A DNA stretch of 9,054 nt from an uncultured Streptococcus sp. (lineage in GTDB: Bacteria > Bacillota > Bacilli > Lactobacillales > Streptococcaceae): NCBI GenBank assembly GCA_902479835.1, contig CABSQC010000027.1, forward strand, positions 1-9,054, read 5' to 3'. Positions 1 to 9,054 of this stretch are shown piece after piece. The notes under the pieces were generated by a model, which made no database searches, had not been told where the DNA came from, and was given only the letters and a program-made list of their open reading frames with translations. Positions within the stretch are counted from its first letter, which is position 1, and each line of letters begins with the position of its first letter. The position numbers were made by a program, and so were the translations under genes.

Positions 1-1241
<1,241 letters not shown>

Positions 1242-1258
1242 CTATCTTTCTACAAATT

Positions 1259-1291
1259 AAAAGGGGTGGAGTCCAAAACTCCTATCCCCTT
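1259..1291 (-). terminator. Intrinsic terminator downstream of the LCP gene
   Basis: On the minus strand a two-part stem forms: AAGGGG pairs with CCCCTT and GGAGT with ACTCC, separated by a small asymmetric internal loop (ATA opposite A) and closed by loop TTTGG. It ends in CCCCTTTT followed by AATTTG, a short interrupted U-tract. It begins 7 bp after the LCP stop codon, where the end of the aroA-aroK-pheA-LCP transcript is expected. The U-tract is modest, so some readthrough into the methyltransferase gene is likely. Confidence 0.7.
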
Positions 1292-1321
1292 ATTATATCA
1301 TCTCAGTCCCATTTGGTACAA
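1292..1321 (-). promoter_or_regulatory. Extended -10 promoter for the methyltransferase gene, overlapping the LCP stop codon
   Basis: The minus strand reads TGATATAAT at 1300-1292: a perfect TATAAT (1297-1292) with an upstream TG in extended -10 spacing. The TGA of this motif is the stop codon of the LCP gene. The best -35 is weak: TTGTAC at 1321-1316, 18 bp upstream. Transcription would start near 1285, about 50 nt before ATG 1235, inside the 5' arm of the terminator stem. Prediction from motif match only. Confidence 0.6.
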
Positions 1322-2614
1322 TTTCTTTTTATAAGCATCGAAATCGACGAGCAAGCCTTGGCCACCATACATATCGTAGGCATCGACCCAATCCCCATTT
1401 TCTGGAATGGTCACTCGTTCAATTCCTTTTCCAGCACTACCGACTAGGCCAAGTCCATTGGTCAATAGGAAAGAGAAAGGTACATTGGTAGACGTCATAG
1501 CAAAGACTTTCCCGAGGGCTTCTGATCCCGTAAAGAGTTTGGTTGGATCTTTGATCTGGTGCATGATGGCGGACATGACCTCTTGTTGGCGACGGGTCCG
1601 ACCAAAGTCCCCTTCATCGTCCTTACGGAAACGCGAGTAATTGAGAAGGGTCCGGCCATCCATCCGTTGTTTTCCGACCTTAATGGTTTGTTGCGGAACG
1701 ACTCCGTCTTTCATGTTCAAATCGTCTGGCACTTCCACTTCACTGACCTTTTCGCCATCAACTGTTGAAAACTGCGCATTCATCTCGACCCCATTTGGGA
1801 AGAGGGTATCGATCGCTGTCGCAAAGGTCTTGAAATCGACCATGGCGTAATATTGGATGTCAATGTCAAAGTTATCTTTGAGCATCTGACGCACCAATTC
1901 AGCCCCTTGGTTGTTATTTTGCTCACCGATGGTGAAGGCAGTATTGAGCTTCTGGTCATAGTAGCCATCATATTCAGGAATATTTTGCTGGCTCACTCCA
2001 TCAATATGGACCAGTGTATCCCGCATGAAGCTGACCATCTTGATCTTGCCTTCTTTGTTATTGACGTTGACCACCATGATGGAGTCTGTCCGAGTCTCAT
2101 CTGATTTCTCACCGATCCGACCATCTGTCCCCAAGATCAAGATATTGACCCCATCTCGCGACTTCTTGCCGTTAAATTTCTCGACGACAGCAGGCTTGGC
2201 ATCTTTACCAGCTGGTTTACTGTTGAGGCCTTTCACAAACATAAAGACCATGCCACCGATAATGAGCAAGAAAAAGAGAGCTATCCACTTGAGGATCCGC
2301 TTGACGCGGATCTTTTTCCGTGGTTTCTTAGGTAGATCGCTCGTCGCAGCAACTGCTTTTTTCTTTGTTTTTTTGCTACGTGATTGGTAAACAGGAAGGT
2401 CACCAATCGGTTCAGCAATCTCCCCTTGCACTTCTTCACTAGCAGCTACTTCAGGCTGTTGAAGGGCTTCTGTTTCCTCATAAGCTCCTTGGCTTTTTTT
2501 GAGCAAATAATTGTATTCTAGTTGTTCTCGTTCATTCAAATAATGAAAATTTGAGTATAAGTACTCTAATCGCTTTCGCTCATGGTGAGATAGAAAGTTG
2601 GATTCGTTACTCAT
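1298..2614 (-). CDS. LytR-CpsA-Psr (LCP) family cell-wall polymer ligase
   Basis: LCP proteins are membrane-anchored phosphotransferases that move lipid-linked glycopolymers (teichoic acid, capsule or similar) onto peptidoglycan outside the cell. This 438-aa protein has a charged cytoplasmic N-terminus (1-106) with Lys/Arg clusters at 81-86 and 96-106. A single membrane segment follows (~107-128), then an extracellular LCP domain (~155-360). The domain shows the family signatures: LGTDGR at 161-166, DETRTDSIMVV at 172-182, SFMRDT at 195-200, KLNTAF at 222-227, and LNYSRFRKDDEGDFGRTRRQ at 324-343, which carries the conserved Arg/Asp residues that bind pyrophosphate in this family. The ATG at 2614 overlaps the pheA stop (ATGA) and has its own ribosome site, AAGGAAG. 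A pheA-linked homologue in pneumococcus is called psr, as I recall. The polymer substrate cannot be read from sequence. The gene ends in a terminator just downstream. Confidence 0.93.
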   Translation of the reverse strand: MSNESNFLSHHERKRLEYLYSNFHYLNEREQLEYNYLLKKSQGAYEETEALQQPEVAASEEVQGEIAEPIGDLPVYQSRSKKTKKKAVAATSDLPKKPRKKIRVKRILKWIALFFLLIIGGMVFMFVKGLNSKPAGKDAKPAVVEKFNGKKSRDGVNILILGTDGRIGEKSDETRTDSIMVVNVNNKEGKIKMVSFMRDTLVHIDGVSQQNIPEYDGYYDQKLNTAFTIGEQNNNQGAELVRQMLKDNFDIDIQYYAMVDFKTFATAIDTLFPNGVEMNAQFSTVDGEKVSEVEVPDDLNMKDGVVPQQTIKVGKQRMDGRTLLNYSRFRKDDEGDFGRTRRQQEVMSAIMHQIKDPTKLFTGSEALGKVFAMTSTNVPFSFLLTNGLGLVGSAGKGIERVTIPENGDWVDAYDMYGGQGLLVDFDAYKKKLYQMGLR

Positions 2615-3455
2615 CTTTTCTTCCTTCCGTTTTCTTTTAAGGTATAGACTTGATACTGACCTAAAACTTTCGTCTGAATGCCCAAACTGTCTAATTCTTG
2701 ATAGGCAAACTGCACTAGATCAGGCGCTTCATTTAGGAGGTCAATAATGAAAAAGTATTCTCCTAAAGCTGTTTTTAGGGGGCGACTTTCAATCTTGGTT
2801 AAATTGATTCCCCGCCAAGCAAAGGTGGACAACCCCTTATAGAGGGCTCCTGCCAAGTTACTTGGCAAGGTTAAAGCCAAGCTAATCTTTTGACTCGAAA
2901 GATTCAAAGTTTCTGAAATCAAGGGCTCTTTTGCCCCTAGAATCCAAAAACGCGTGTAGTTGTCCTCGATTTCTTGGATGTCTTTGGCCTGGACTTCCAA
3001 ACCGTACTCACTTGCTGCTGCCAGAGGGGCAATAGCTGCAATCTCCAATTCTGGATGTTCTGCTACATAGCGGGCTGCATAGGCTGTTGAAGCCGTCATT
3101 TCCATGGCCACATCTGGATAATGGGCCCTTAGAAAAGCCTTCCCTTGGGCCAAGGCCTGTGGATGCGAATAGACCGTTCGAATAGGCCGATCTTTTCTAG
3201 CCACCAAGAGCTGTTGCTTGATGGGATAGACCACTTATGCAACTGCCTGGATGGTTCCTTGGTGAAAGAGGTAATCGATGGTCTCGTGGACACTTCCTTC
3301 GATAGAGTTTTCAACGGGGACAACTGCAAAATCAATTTCTTGATTTTCATAAGCCTTAATAACATCTGTGATCGTTCGATAAGCGATGCGTTCAGAAGTT
3401 GGAAAACTATGAGTCACCACATCGTGGGTAAAAGATCCCTTGGGACCTAGATAGC

Positions 3456-3465
<10 letters not shown>
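2611..3465 (-). pseudogene. pheA: Prephenate dehydratase interrupted by an in-frame TAA at codon 77
   Basis: PheA decarboxylates and dehydrates prephenate to phenylpyruvate, the committed step to phenylalanine. The frame from ATG 3465 to TGA 2611 would encode 284 aa if codon 77 were sense. Seen: the N-terminal prephenate dehydratase part with GYLGPKGSFTH (4-14) and VPVENSIEGSVHET (49-62); after the stop SHPQALAQ, STAYAA and the catalytic TRFW (171-174); then an ACT domain (~194-277) with ESRPLKT, the family's Phe-binding motif. Codon 77 (3237-3235) is TAA, where the family continues (QAVA-stop-VVYPIKQQ). Reading frame is kept on both sides, so one base change explains it. The start overlaps aroK by 10 bp and has GGAG 8 bp upstream. 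The products would be a 76-aa fragment and, if GTG 3234 is used, a 207-aa fragment; neither holds the whole active site. A sequencing error cannot be excluded. Confidence 0.9.
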
Positions 3466-5271
<1,806 letters not shown>

Positions 5272-5273
<2 letters not shown>

Positions 5274-5289
5274 TTTTTGATCAAAAATT
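5272..5289. promoter_or_regulatory. Perfect 18-bp palindrome at the aroA promoter, possible operator or UP element
   Basis: AATTTTTGATCAAAAATT reads the same on both strands over all 18 bases and overlaps the outer two bases of the predicted -35. Its position suits a repressor/activator site; the A/T tracts could equally act as an UP element. Its ends resemble those of a CodY box (AATTTT...AAAATT), but the centre is three bases too long, so I do not assign a regulator. Confidence 0.5.
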
Positions 5290-5388
5290 TGGAACAAAAA
5301 ACGAATGTTTCCAAGCATTGTTTGAGCTTGTTTTCCTCTAGTGGCGAACGATAATACCAGAGTCGAAATGACAACTCTGGTAGTCTTT
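5290..5388 (-). other. Structured intergenic segment between the UPF0342 gene and the aroA promoter
   Basis: Just after the UPF0342 stop codon there is a stem of 9 bp (TACCAGAGT with ACTCTGGTA, 5382-5374 and 5363-5355) closed by a 10-nt loop. On the minus strand it is followed by TTATCG rather than a real U-run; on the plus strand it is followed by GTCTTTCTATTT. Further down are CAAGC/GCTTG (5 bp, 9-nt loop, about 5308-5326) and a run of six T preceded by a weak GGAAAC/GTTTTT pairing. One or more may end the upstream transcript, but none is a textbook terminator. No coding potential seen. Confidence 0.45.
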
Positions 5389-5727
5389 CTATTTGTATAA
5401 ATCTTGAATCGGCTCAAAGATGATCTTTTCAAGATCTGCAAGATAAATAGATAATTGTTGTTGTTTGGTGAAAAATTCATTCACAATCGGACTTGCTTGG
5501 ATTTTTTCCATATAGTCCTTCATTTCTTGTTGCACAGCTTCTGTTGGAAGTTGACCGGATTGCATCAAGCCTTGCAGTTGATTTTGGAAAGCGACGTATT
5601 CGTCAAACAGCGTATTCGCTTCTGGATTCGCTTCGATCGCTTGCTTGCTTTCTACGACAGCCTTGTATTCAGGAAGGTCTCGCAGGGTCCGAGAGAGTTC
5701 GTTTGCTACATCATAAATATTTGCCAT
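5389..5727 (-). CDS. YlbF/YheA-family protein (UPF0342)
   Basis: A 112-aa soluble, almost certainly all-helical protein with no signal peptide, membrane segment or cysteine. The pattern MANIYDVANELSRTLRD at the start, then NPEANTLFDEYVAFQNQLQ and the region ending in IFEPIQDLYK, fits the YheA-like UPF0342 branch of the YlbF/YmcA superfamily. In Bacillus subtilis the relatives YlbF and YmcA form a complex with YaaT that affects RNase Y-dependent RNA processing, competence and biofilm formation. For the YheA branch no clear function is known to me, so none is assigned. ATG 5727 has a strong ribosome site AAAGGAG 8 nt upstream (5736-5742). It lies 100 bp after tyrA with a possible promoter of its own (-10 at 5760-5765). 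As I recall, the same position is held by its pneumococcal homologue. Confidence 0.88.
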   Translation of the reverse strand: MANIYDVANELSRTLRDLPEYKAVVESKQAIEANPEANTLFDEYVAFQNQLQGLMQSGQLPTEAVQQEMKDYMEKIQASPIVNEFFTKQQQLSIYLADLEKIIFEPIQDLYK

Positions 5728-5759
5728 TTTCTAGGCTCCTTTACTGATAAGATACTTCT

Positions 5760-5784
5760 ATTATACTGTTTTTCCTTCAATATT
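5760..5784 (-). promoter_or_regulatory. Possible promoter for the UPF0342 gene
   Basis: A perfect TATAAT sits at 5765-5760 on the minus strand, 32 bp upstream of ATG 5727. The -35 region is poor: the best hexamers at 17-19 bp spacing match only about half the consensus, and there is no upstream TG. The 100-bp gap (5728-5827) otherwise holds only the ribosome site and no convincing terminator for tyrA. Confidence 0.4.
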
Positions 5785-5827
5785 CCTAAAATGAAGCAGG
5801 CCTTTTGATGCAAATCCTTCTGTAGAC

Positions 5828-6934
5828 CTAGCGAGCAAGGACGGTATAAGACGTCGCCTGGCTGATCAATGTTTGAGCCCGCTCTTGATCCTCTGCATTT
5901 TTAAAGGTCAGCTGCAAAATCCCGTGGATATCTTCACGATTCTCTTCATTGATGTGAATATTGACCAAAGAAATCCCTTGTACAATTTGCAAAATCTCAA
6001 GAATGACGCCTTCCTTATCTGGAACATCGATAAAGAGATCATAGGCACTATCGCGTCCAGCACGCTGATGGATCTGCATTTCTTTTCGGTGCTTCCGCCC
6101 TTCTTGGAAAAAGGACCAAATGGCCTCCTCGTTATCTGCTTGAATGGTCTCAGCCACCTGATCCAAACGCTCTTTGAAATCTGCAATCCGCTCTAATATC
6201 GCTTGAGGGTTAGACAAGAGAATAGAGGTCCACATGCCTGGCTCACTTTCTGCAATCCGTGTCATATCCCGAAAGCCACCAGCTGCAAAACGTCGGGTCA
6301 TTTCATGCTCTTCTCCATAAGCTACGGCCTGCTCGACCAAGGTCGATGCTAAAATATGAGGAAAATGACTGATCTGGGAGGTTACCCGATCGTGTTCCTC
6401 GGCATCGATTTCGATAAAGCGGGATCCCAATCCACTCAGAAGCTCTTTCAACTCTTCCATGGCACTTCCTGTGGTCAAGCTGGAAGGGGTAAAAATATAA
6501 TAAGCGTTTTCAAATAAGGTGGCATCCGCTGCTGCTGCACCTGTCTTATGACTACCAGCCATGGGATGCCCTCCCACAAAGCGCACGGCCTTATCTTTAA
6601 ACACCTTTTCAGCTTGTGCGACAATTTCTGCCTTGGTAGAGCCTGCATCTGTCACTAGTACCTGGTTCTTCAAATTCAGGCCAGCTAAGGTTTCTAAGTA
6701 AGACTTGGTTTGCTTAATCGGAAGCGCTAAAATAATGATATCTGCTAAAGGGGCAAAGGCTGCGAAATCATCCGTCACCTGATCCACCATTCCTCTTTCA
6801 AGGGCGATGGTTCGAGAGGCTTCACTACGATTGTAACCAAGAATGGTCACATTTGGGTGGGCCCTTTTAATCCCTAGCGCGAGGGAAGCACCAATCAAGC
6901 CCAACCCTGCAATATAGACAACTTTCTTCTCCAA
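5828..6934 (-). CDS. tyrA: Prephenate dehydrogenase with C-terminal ACT domain
   Basis: Oxidatively decarboxylates prephenate to 4-hydroxyphenylpyruvate, the committed step to tyrosine, in the cytoplasm. The 368-aa protein has an NAD(P)-binding Rossmann motif GLGLIG (10-15), VTDAGSTK (94-101), HPMAGSHKTG (123-132), and SHFPHI (189-194) in the all-helical dimerisation domain, with the conserved histidines. GGFRDMTRIAES is at 219-230, and an ACT domain (~297-368) suggests tyrosine feedback inhibition. Start: there is no ATG or GTG before the nucleotide-binding motif. TTG 6934 gives the expected short N-terminus (LEKKVVYIAG) and has GAAAGAG 7 nt upstream; another TTG at 6985 inside the aroC 3' end is less likely. 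It begins 16 bp after the aroC stop, in the same operon. Confidence 0.95.
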   Translation of the reverse strand: MEKKVVYIAGLGLIGASLALGIKRAHPNVTILGYNRSEASRTIALERGMVDQVTDDFAAFAPLADIIILALPIKQTKSYLETLAGLNLKNQVLVTDAGSTKAEIVAQAEKVFKDKAVRFVGGHPMAGSHKTGAAAADATLFENAYYIFTPSSLTTGSAMEELKELLSGLGSRFIEIDAEEHDRVTSQISHFPHILASTLVEQAVAYGEEHEMTRRFAAGGFRDMTRIAESEPGMWTSILLSNPQAILERIADFKERLDQVAETIQADNEEAIWSFFQEGRKHRKEMQIHQRAGRDSAYDLFIDVPDKEGVILEILQIVQGISLVNIHINEENREDIHGILQLTFKNAEDQERAQTLISQATSYTVLAR

Positions 6935-6941
6935 AGGAAAA

Positions 6942-6950
6942 CTCTTTCTC
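6942..6950 (-). promoter_or_regulatory. Ribosome binding site supporting the TTG start of tyrA
   Basis: GAGAAAGAG, a purine-rich, imperfect Shine-Dalgarno site, ends 7 nt before TTG 6934 and lies in the 16-bp gap after the aroC stop. It favours 6934 over TTG 6985. Confidence 0.5.
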
Positions 6951-8117
6951 TTAAAAATTCTTAGTAAAGTCCCGGTGCTTAGCAACGGCCTCTTTCAATT
7001 CTTCCATGTTATCGGATGAGAATTTTTCAAGCACTTCTGTAGCAAGGACTGTTGCGACCACTGCTTCCATCACGACACCTGCAGCTGGTAGAGCTGTTGG
7101 ATCGCTACGCTCAACTGTTGCCTTATAAGGCTCATGGGTTTCGATATCCACACTCATCAAGGGTTTGTAAAGCGTTGGAATAGGCTTCATGACGCCACGA
7201 ACCAGAATCGGCTCTCCGTTAGTCATGCCCCCTTCAAAACCACCAAGATTATTAGTACGACGGGTATAGCCAGCTTCTTCAGACCAGACGATTTCATCCA
7301 TGACTTGACTACCTTTTAGGCGACCTGCTTCAAAACCAAGACCAAACTCAACACCCTTAAAGGCATTGATAGAGACCACTCCTTGAGCGATTTTGGCATC
7401 CAATTTCTTGTCCCATTGCACGTAGGATCCTAGTCCAACAGGCACACCGCCAACCAAGGTTTCCACAATTCCCCCGATGGTATCACCATCTTTTTTCACT
7501 TGGTCAATGTAGGCCTTAACGGCTTCTTCTTGTTCTGGGACAACAATCGAAACTTCCGACTGAGATGCCTTTTCCTTGATTTCGGAAACGGTTAGATTCT
7601 CGGGAATTGCAATCTCGATTCCCCCAAAATTGACAATGTGGCTGGCCACTTCCACGCCAATCTCTTCTAAAATTCTTTTAGCAACCGCACCAACGGCTAC
7701 ACGCATGGTCGTCTCACGGGCAGAAGAACGTTCGAGCGAATTACGGAGATCATCAAAACGGTATTTGATTCCTCCGACTAGATCGGCATGGCCAGGACGT
7801 GGCTTGGTGATCTTACGCAGATCTTTCTTTTTCTCTTCGACCGGTGCTACATTCATGATTTCCAGCCATTTTTGGTGATCCAGATTGGTCACGTTCAGAG
7901 TAATCGGACCTCCCATGGTCAAGCCATGACGGACACCTGATGTGATCTCAACACGATCACTCTCGATTTTCATCCGAGCCCCACGACCATATCCACCTTG
8001 TCGACGTTTGAGTTCTTTATTAATATCCTCTTCAGATAAAGGAAGGCCTGCCGGGACCCCCTCGATGATGGCTGTTAATCGAGGACCATGGGACTCTCCT
8101 GCTGTTAAATATCTCAT
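6951..8117 (-). CDS. aroC: Chorismate synthase
   Basis: Converts EPSP to chorismate by 1,4-elimination of phosphate using reduced FMN; last step of the common pathway, acting as a soluble homotetramer. The 388-aa protein is full length for the Gram-positive form. Signatures: GESHG (7-11), [13 protein letters not shown] (37-49), KPRPGHADL (105-113) with the active-site His110, [14 protein letters not shown] (131-144), [11 protein letters not shown] (292-302), and [16 protein letters not shown] (337-352) with the conserved Asp339. ATG 8117 lies 6 bp after the aroB stop and has AAGG and AAAGGA purine boxes just upstream, so it is co-transcribed and probably translationally coupled with aroB. tyrA follows after 16 bp. 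I see no disrupted motif. Confidence 0.97.
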   Translation of the reverse strand: MRYLTAGESHGPRLTAIIEGVPAGLPLSEEDINKELKRRQGGYGRGARMKIESDRVEITSGVRHGLTMGGPITLNVTNLDHQKWLEIMNVAPVEEKKKDLRKITKPRPGHADLVGGIKYRFDDLRNSLERSSARETTMRVAVGAVAKRILEEIGVEVASHIVNFGGIEIAIPENLTVSEIKEKASQSEVSIVVPEQEEAVKAYIDQVKKDGDTIGGIVETLVGGVPVGLGSYVQWDKKLDAKIAQGVVSINAFKGVEFGLGFEAGRLKGSQVMDEIVWSEEAGYTRRTNNLGGFEGGMTNGEPILVRGVMKPIPTLYKPLMSVDIETHEPYKATVERSDPTALPAAGVVMEAVVATVLATEVLEKFSSDNMEELKEAVAKHRDFTKNF

Positions 8118-8123
8118 ACGACC

Positions 8124-9054
8124 TTATTCCTTTCTTTCTAAAAAGTCCTTCATTTCTTGAAGAGGGATTTGATGAATCGCAGCTCGGCCTAATTCTGGCA
8201 CGATGACTAGTTTCAAGCTTGTCCCACGTGCTTTTTTGTCATGGGTCAAGGCTTGATAAAGGGCTTCTTTATCCCAGTTCTCATAGGCCACCGGAAGTCC
8301 AAATTTCCGACACATTTCTTCGATTTTTCGAGTGATTCCCGTTGGCATCAAGCCCTTTTCTTCTGCAACTCGGGAGACCTGCACCATGCCCATACTAACG
8401 GCTTCCCCATGCATGACCTGTCCATAACCCGCTGTCGCTTCAATGGCATGACCAATGGTATGCCCAAAATTGAGATACAGTCGAATCCCATTGTCCAGCT
8501 CATCTGCCGCCACATGGTCACGCTTCACCAGACAAGAATGGGAAATGAGGCTCTCTGCATGCTCTAAAATACTTTCGACAGAGCCATCCATAGCTTCCAA
8601 TTCTTGCCAAAGTTCCGTATCTTGGATGAGACCGTACTTGATGACCTCCCCCATTCCTTCGATTAATTCACGGTGTCCCAAAGTGCTCAACACTTCAGGA
8701 TCAATGAACACACCATCCGGTTGGGCAAAGGTGCCCACCATATTTTTGGCAAAGGCTGTGTTGACTCCAGTCTTTCCACCGATAGAAGAATCCACCTGGG
8801 CGGTCAAGCTAGTCGGAATCTGAACAAAGGAAATTCCCCGCATATAGGTAGAGGCCGCAAAACCAGCCAAATCACCAACTACGCCACCCCCAAGAGCAAC
8901 GATTCCATCACTGCGCGTCATGCCCTGGGTAGCTAGAAAGTCATAAACTTTTGAAACAGTGGTCAAATTCTTACTGGCTTCGCCTTCAAGAAACTCAAAG
9001 CGCACCACTTGAAAACCAGCTTTCTCAAGGCTATTCTCTACAATAGCTGCATAT
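8124..9054 (-). CDS. aroB: 3-dehydroquinate synthase, 5' end cut by window edge
   Basis: NAD- and metal-dependent enzyme that cyclises DAHP to 3-dehydroquinate, the second step of the shikimate pathway. 309 residues are visible, open to the edge; by comparison with streptococcal AroB about 45 N-terminal residues are missing, and the first visible residues ([15 protein letters not shown]) already belong to the N-terminal Rossmann-like domain. Motifs: [17 protein letters not shown] and [21 protein letters not shown] in the NAD/phosphate region, [19 protein letters not shown] and MHGEAV with metal-binding His residues, and THDKKARG near the C-terminus. The GTG and ATG codons inside the visible frame are not the true start. 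It heads the visible aroB-aroC-tyrA group; the promoter lies outside the window. Confidence 0.96.
   Translation of the reverse strand, partial: YAAIVENSLEKAGFQVVRFEFLEGEASKNLTTVSKVYDFLATQGMTRSDGIVALGGGVVGDLAGFAASTYMRGISFVQIPTSLTAQVDSSIGGKTGVNTAFAKNMVGTFAQPDGVFIDPEVLSTLGHRELIEGMGEVIKYGLIQDTELWQELEAMDGSVESILEHAESLISHSCLVKRDHVAADELDNGIRLYLNFGHTIGHAIEATAGYGQVMHGEAVSMGMVQVSRVAEEKGLMPTGITRKIEEMCRKFGLPVAYENWDKEALYQALTHDKKARGTSLKLVIVPELGRAAIHQIPLQEMKDFLERKE

Noticed and set aside
2025..2390. Plus-strand open frame of 121 codons opposite the LCP gene
   Set aside because: Antisense shadow. Its basic and hydrophobic composition mirrors the Lys-rich and membrane-coding part of the LCP gene, and it has no family match.
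5728..5827. Terminator between tyrA and the UPF0342 gene
   Set aside because: Only short interrupted pairings (GAAG/CTTC, GCA/TGC) with a large bulge and a distant T4 run; not enough to call.

Overview
The window is a chromosomal segment of a streptococcus, most likely an oral mitis/sanguinis-group species. The assignment rests on remembered similarity to pneumococcal aromatic amino acid proteins and on the gene order aroB-aroC-tyrA-(UPF0342)-aroA-aroK-pheA-LCP, which matches the pneumococcal shikimate cluster as I remember it. No database search was possible. Every gene I can support lies on the minus strand, so the window reads biologically from right (9054) to left (1). The longer plus-strand open frames are antisense shadows of these genes.

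Layout in transcription order. (1) 9054-8124: aroB, missing its first ~45 codons at the window edge. (2) 8117-6951: aroC. (3) 6934-5828: tyrA, apparently starting with TTG. (4) 5727-5389: a small YlbF/YheA-family (UPF0342) gene. (5) 5388-5218: a 171-bp gap holding a 9-bp stem-loop, a perfect 18-bp A/T palindrome and a good extended -10 promoter that should start a second transcript. (6) aroA (5217-3934), aroK (3941-3456), pheA (3465-2611) and an LCP-family wall-polymer ligase gene (2614-1298), joined by overlaps of 8, 10 and 4 bp. (7) 1297-1236: a short gap where a terminator hairpin and a promoter interlock. (8) 1235-1: an rRNA uracil-C5 methyltransferase gene (rlmD/rumA type) whose last codons run off the left edge.

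Together aroB, aroK, aroA and aroC cover four of the steps from DAHP to chorismate. TyrA and PheA take prephenate, made from chorismate, towards tyrosine and phenylalanine. DAHP synthase, aroD, aroE and chorismate mutase are not in the window. The LCP and methyltransferase genes have no metabolic link to the pathway. The LCP gene is tied to pheA by an ATGA overlap.

The most notable feature is an in-frame TAA at codon 77 of pheA (3235-3237), in an otherwise intact prephenate dehydratase gene, followed directly by an in-frame GTG. As read, this allele should be null or strongly reduced, predicting phenylalanine dependence unless there is readthrough, reinitiation with fragment complementation, or a sequencing error. 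Apart from this the region looks like ordinary, conserved housekeeping DNA. I saw no mobile element, CRISPR array, tRNA, rRNA or new multi-gene system.
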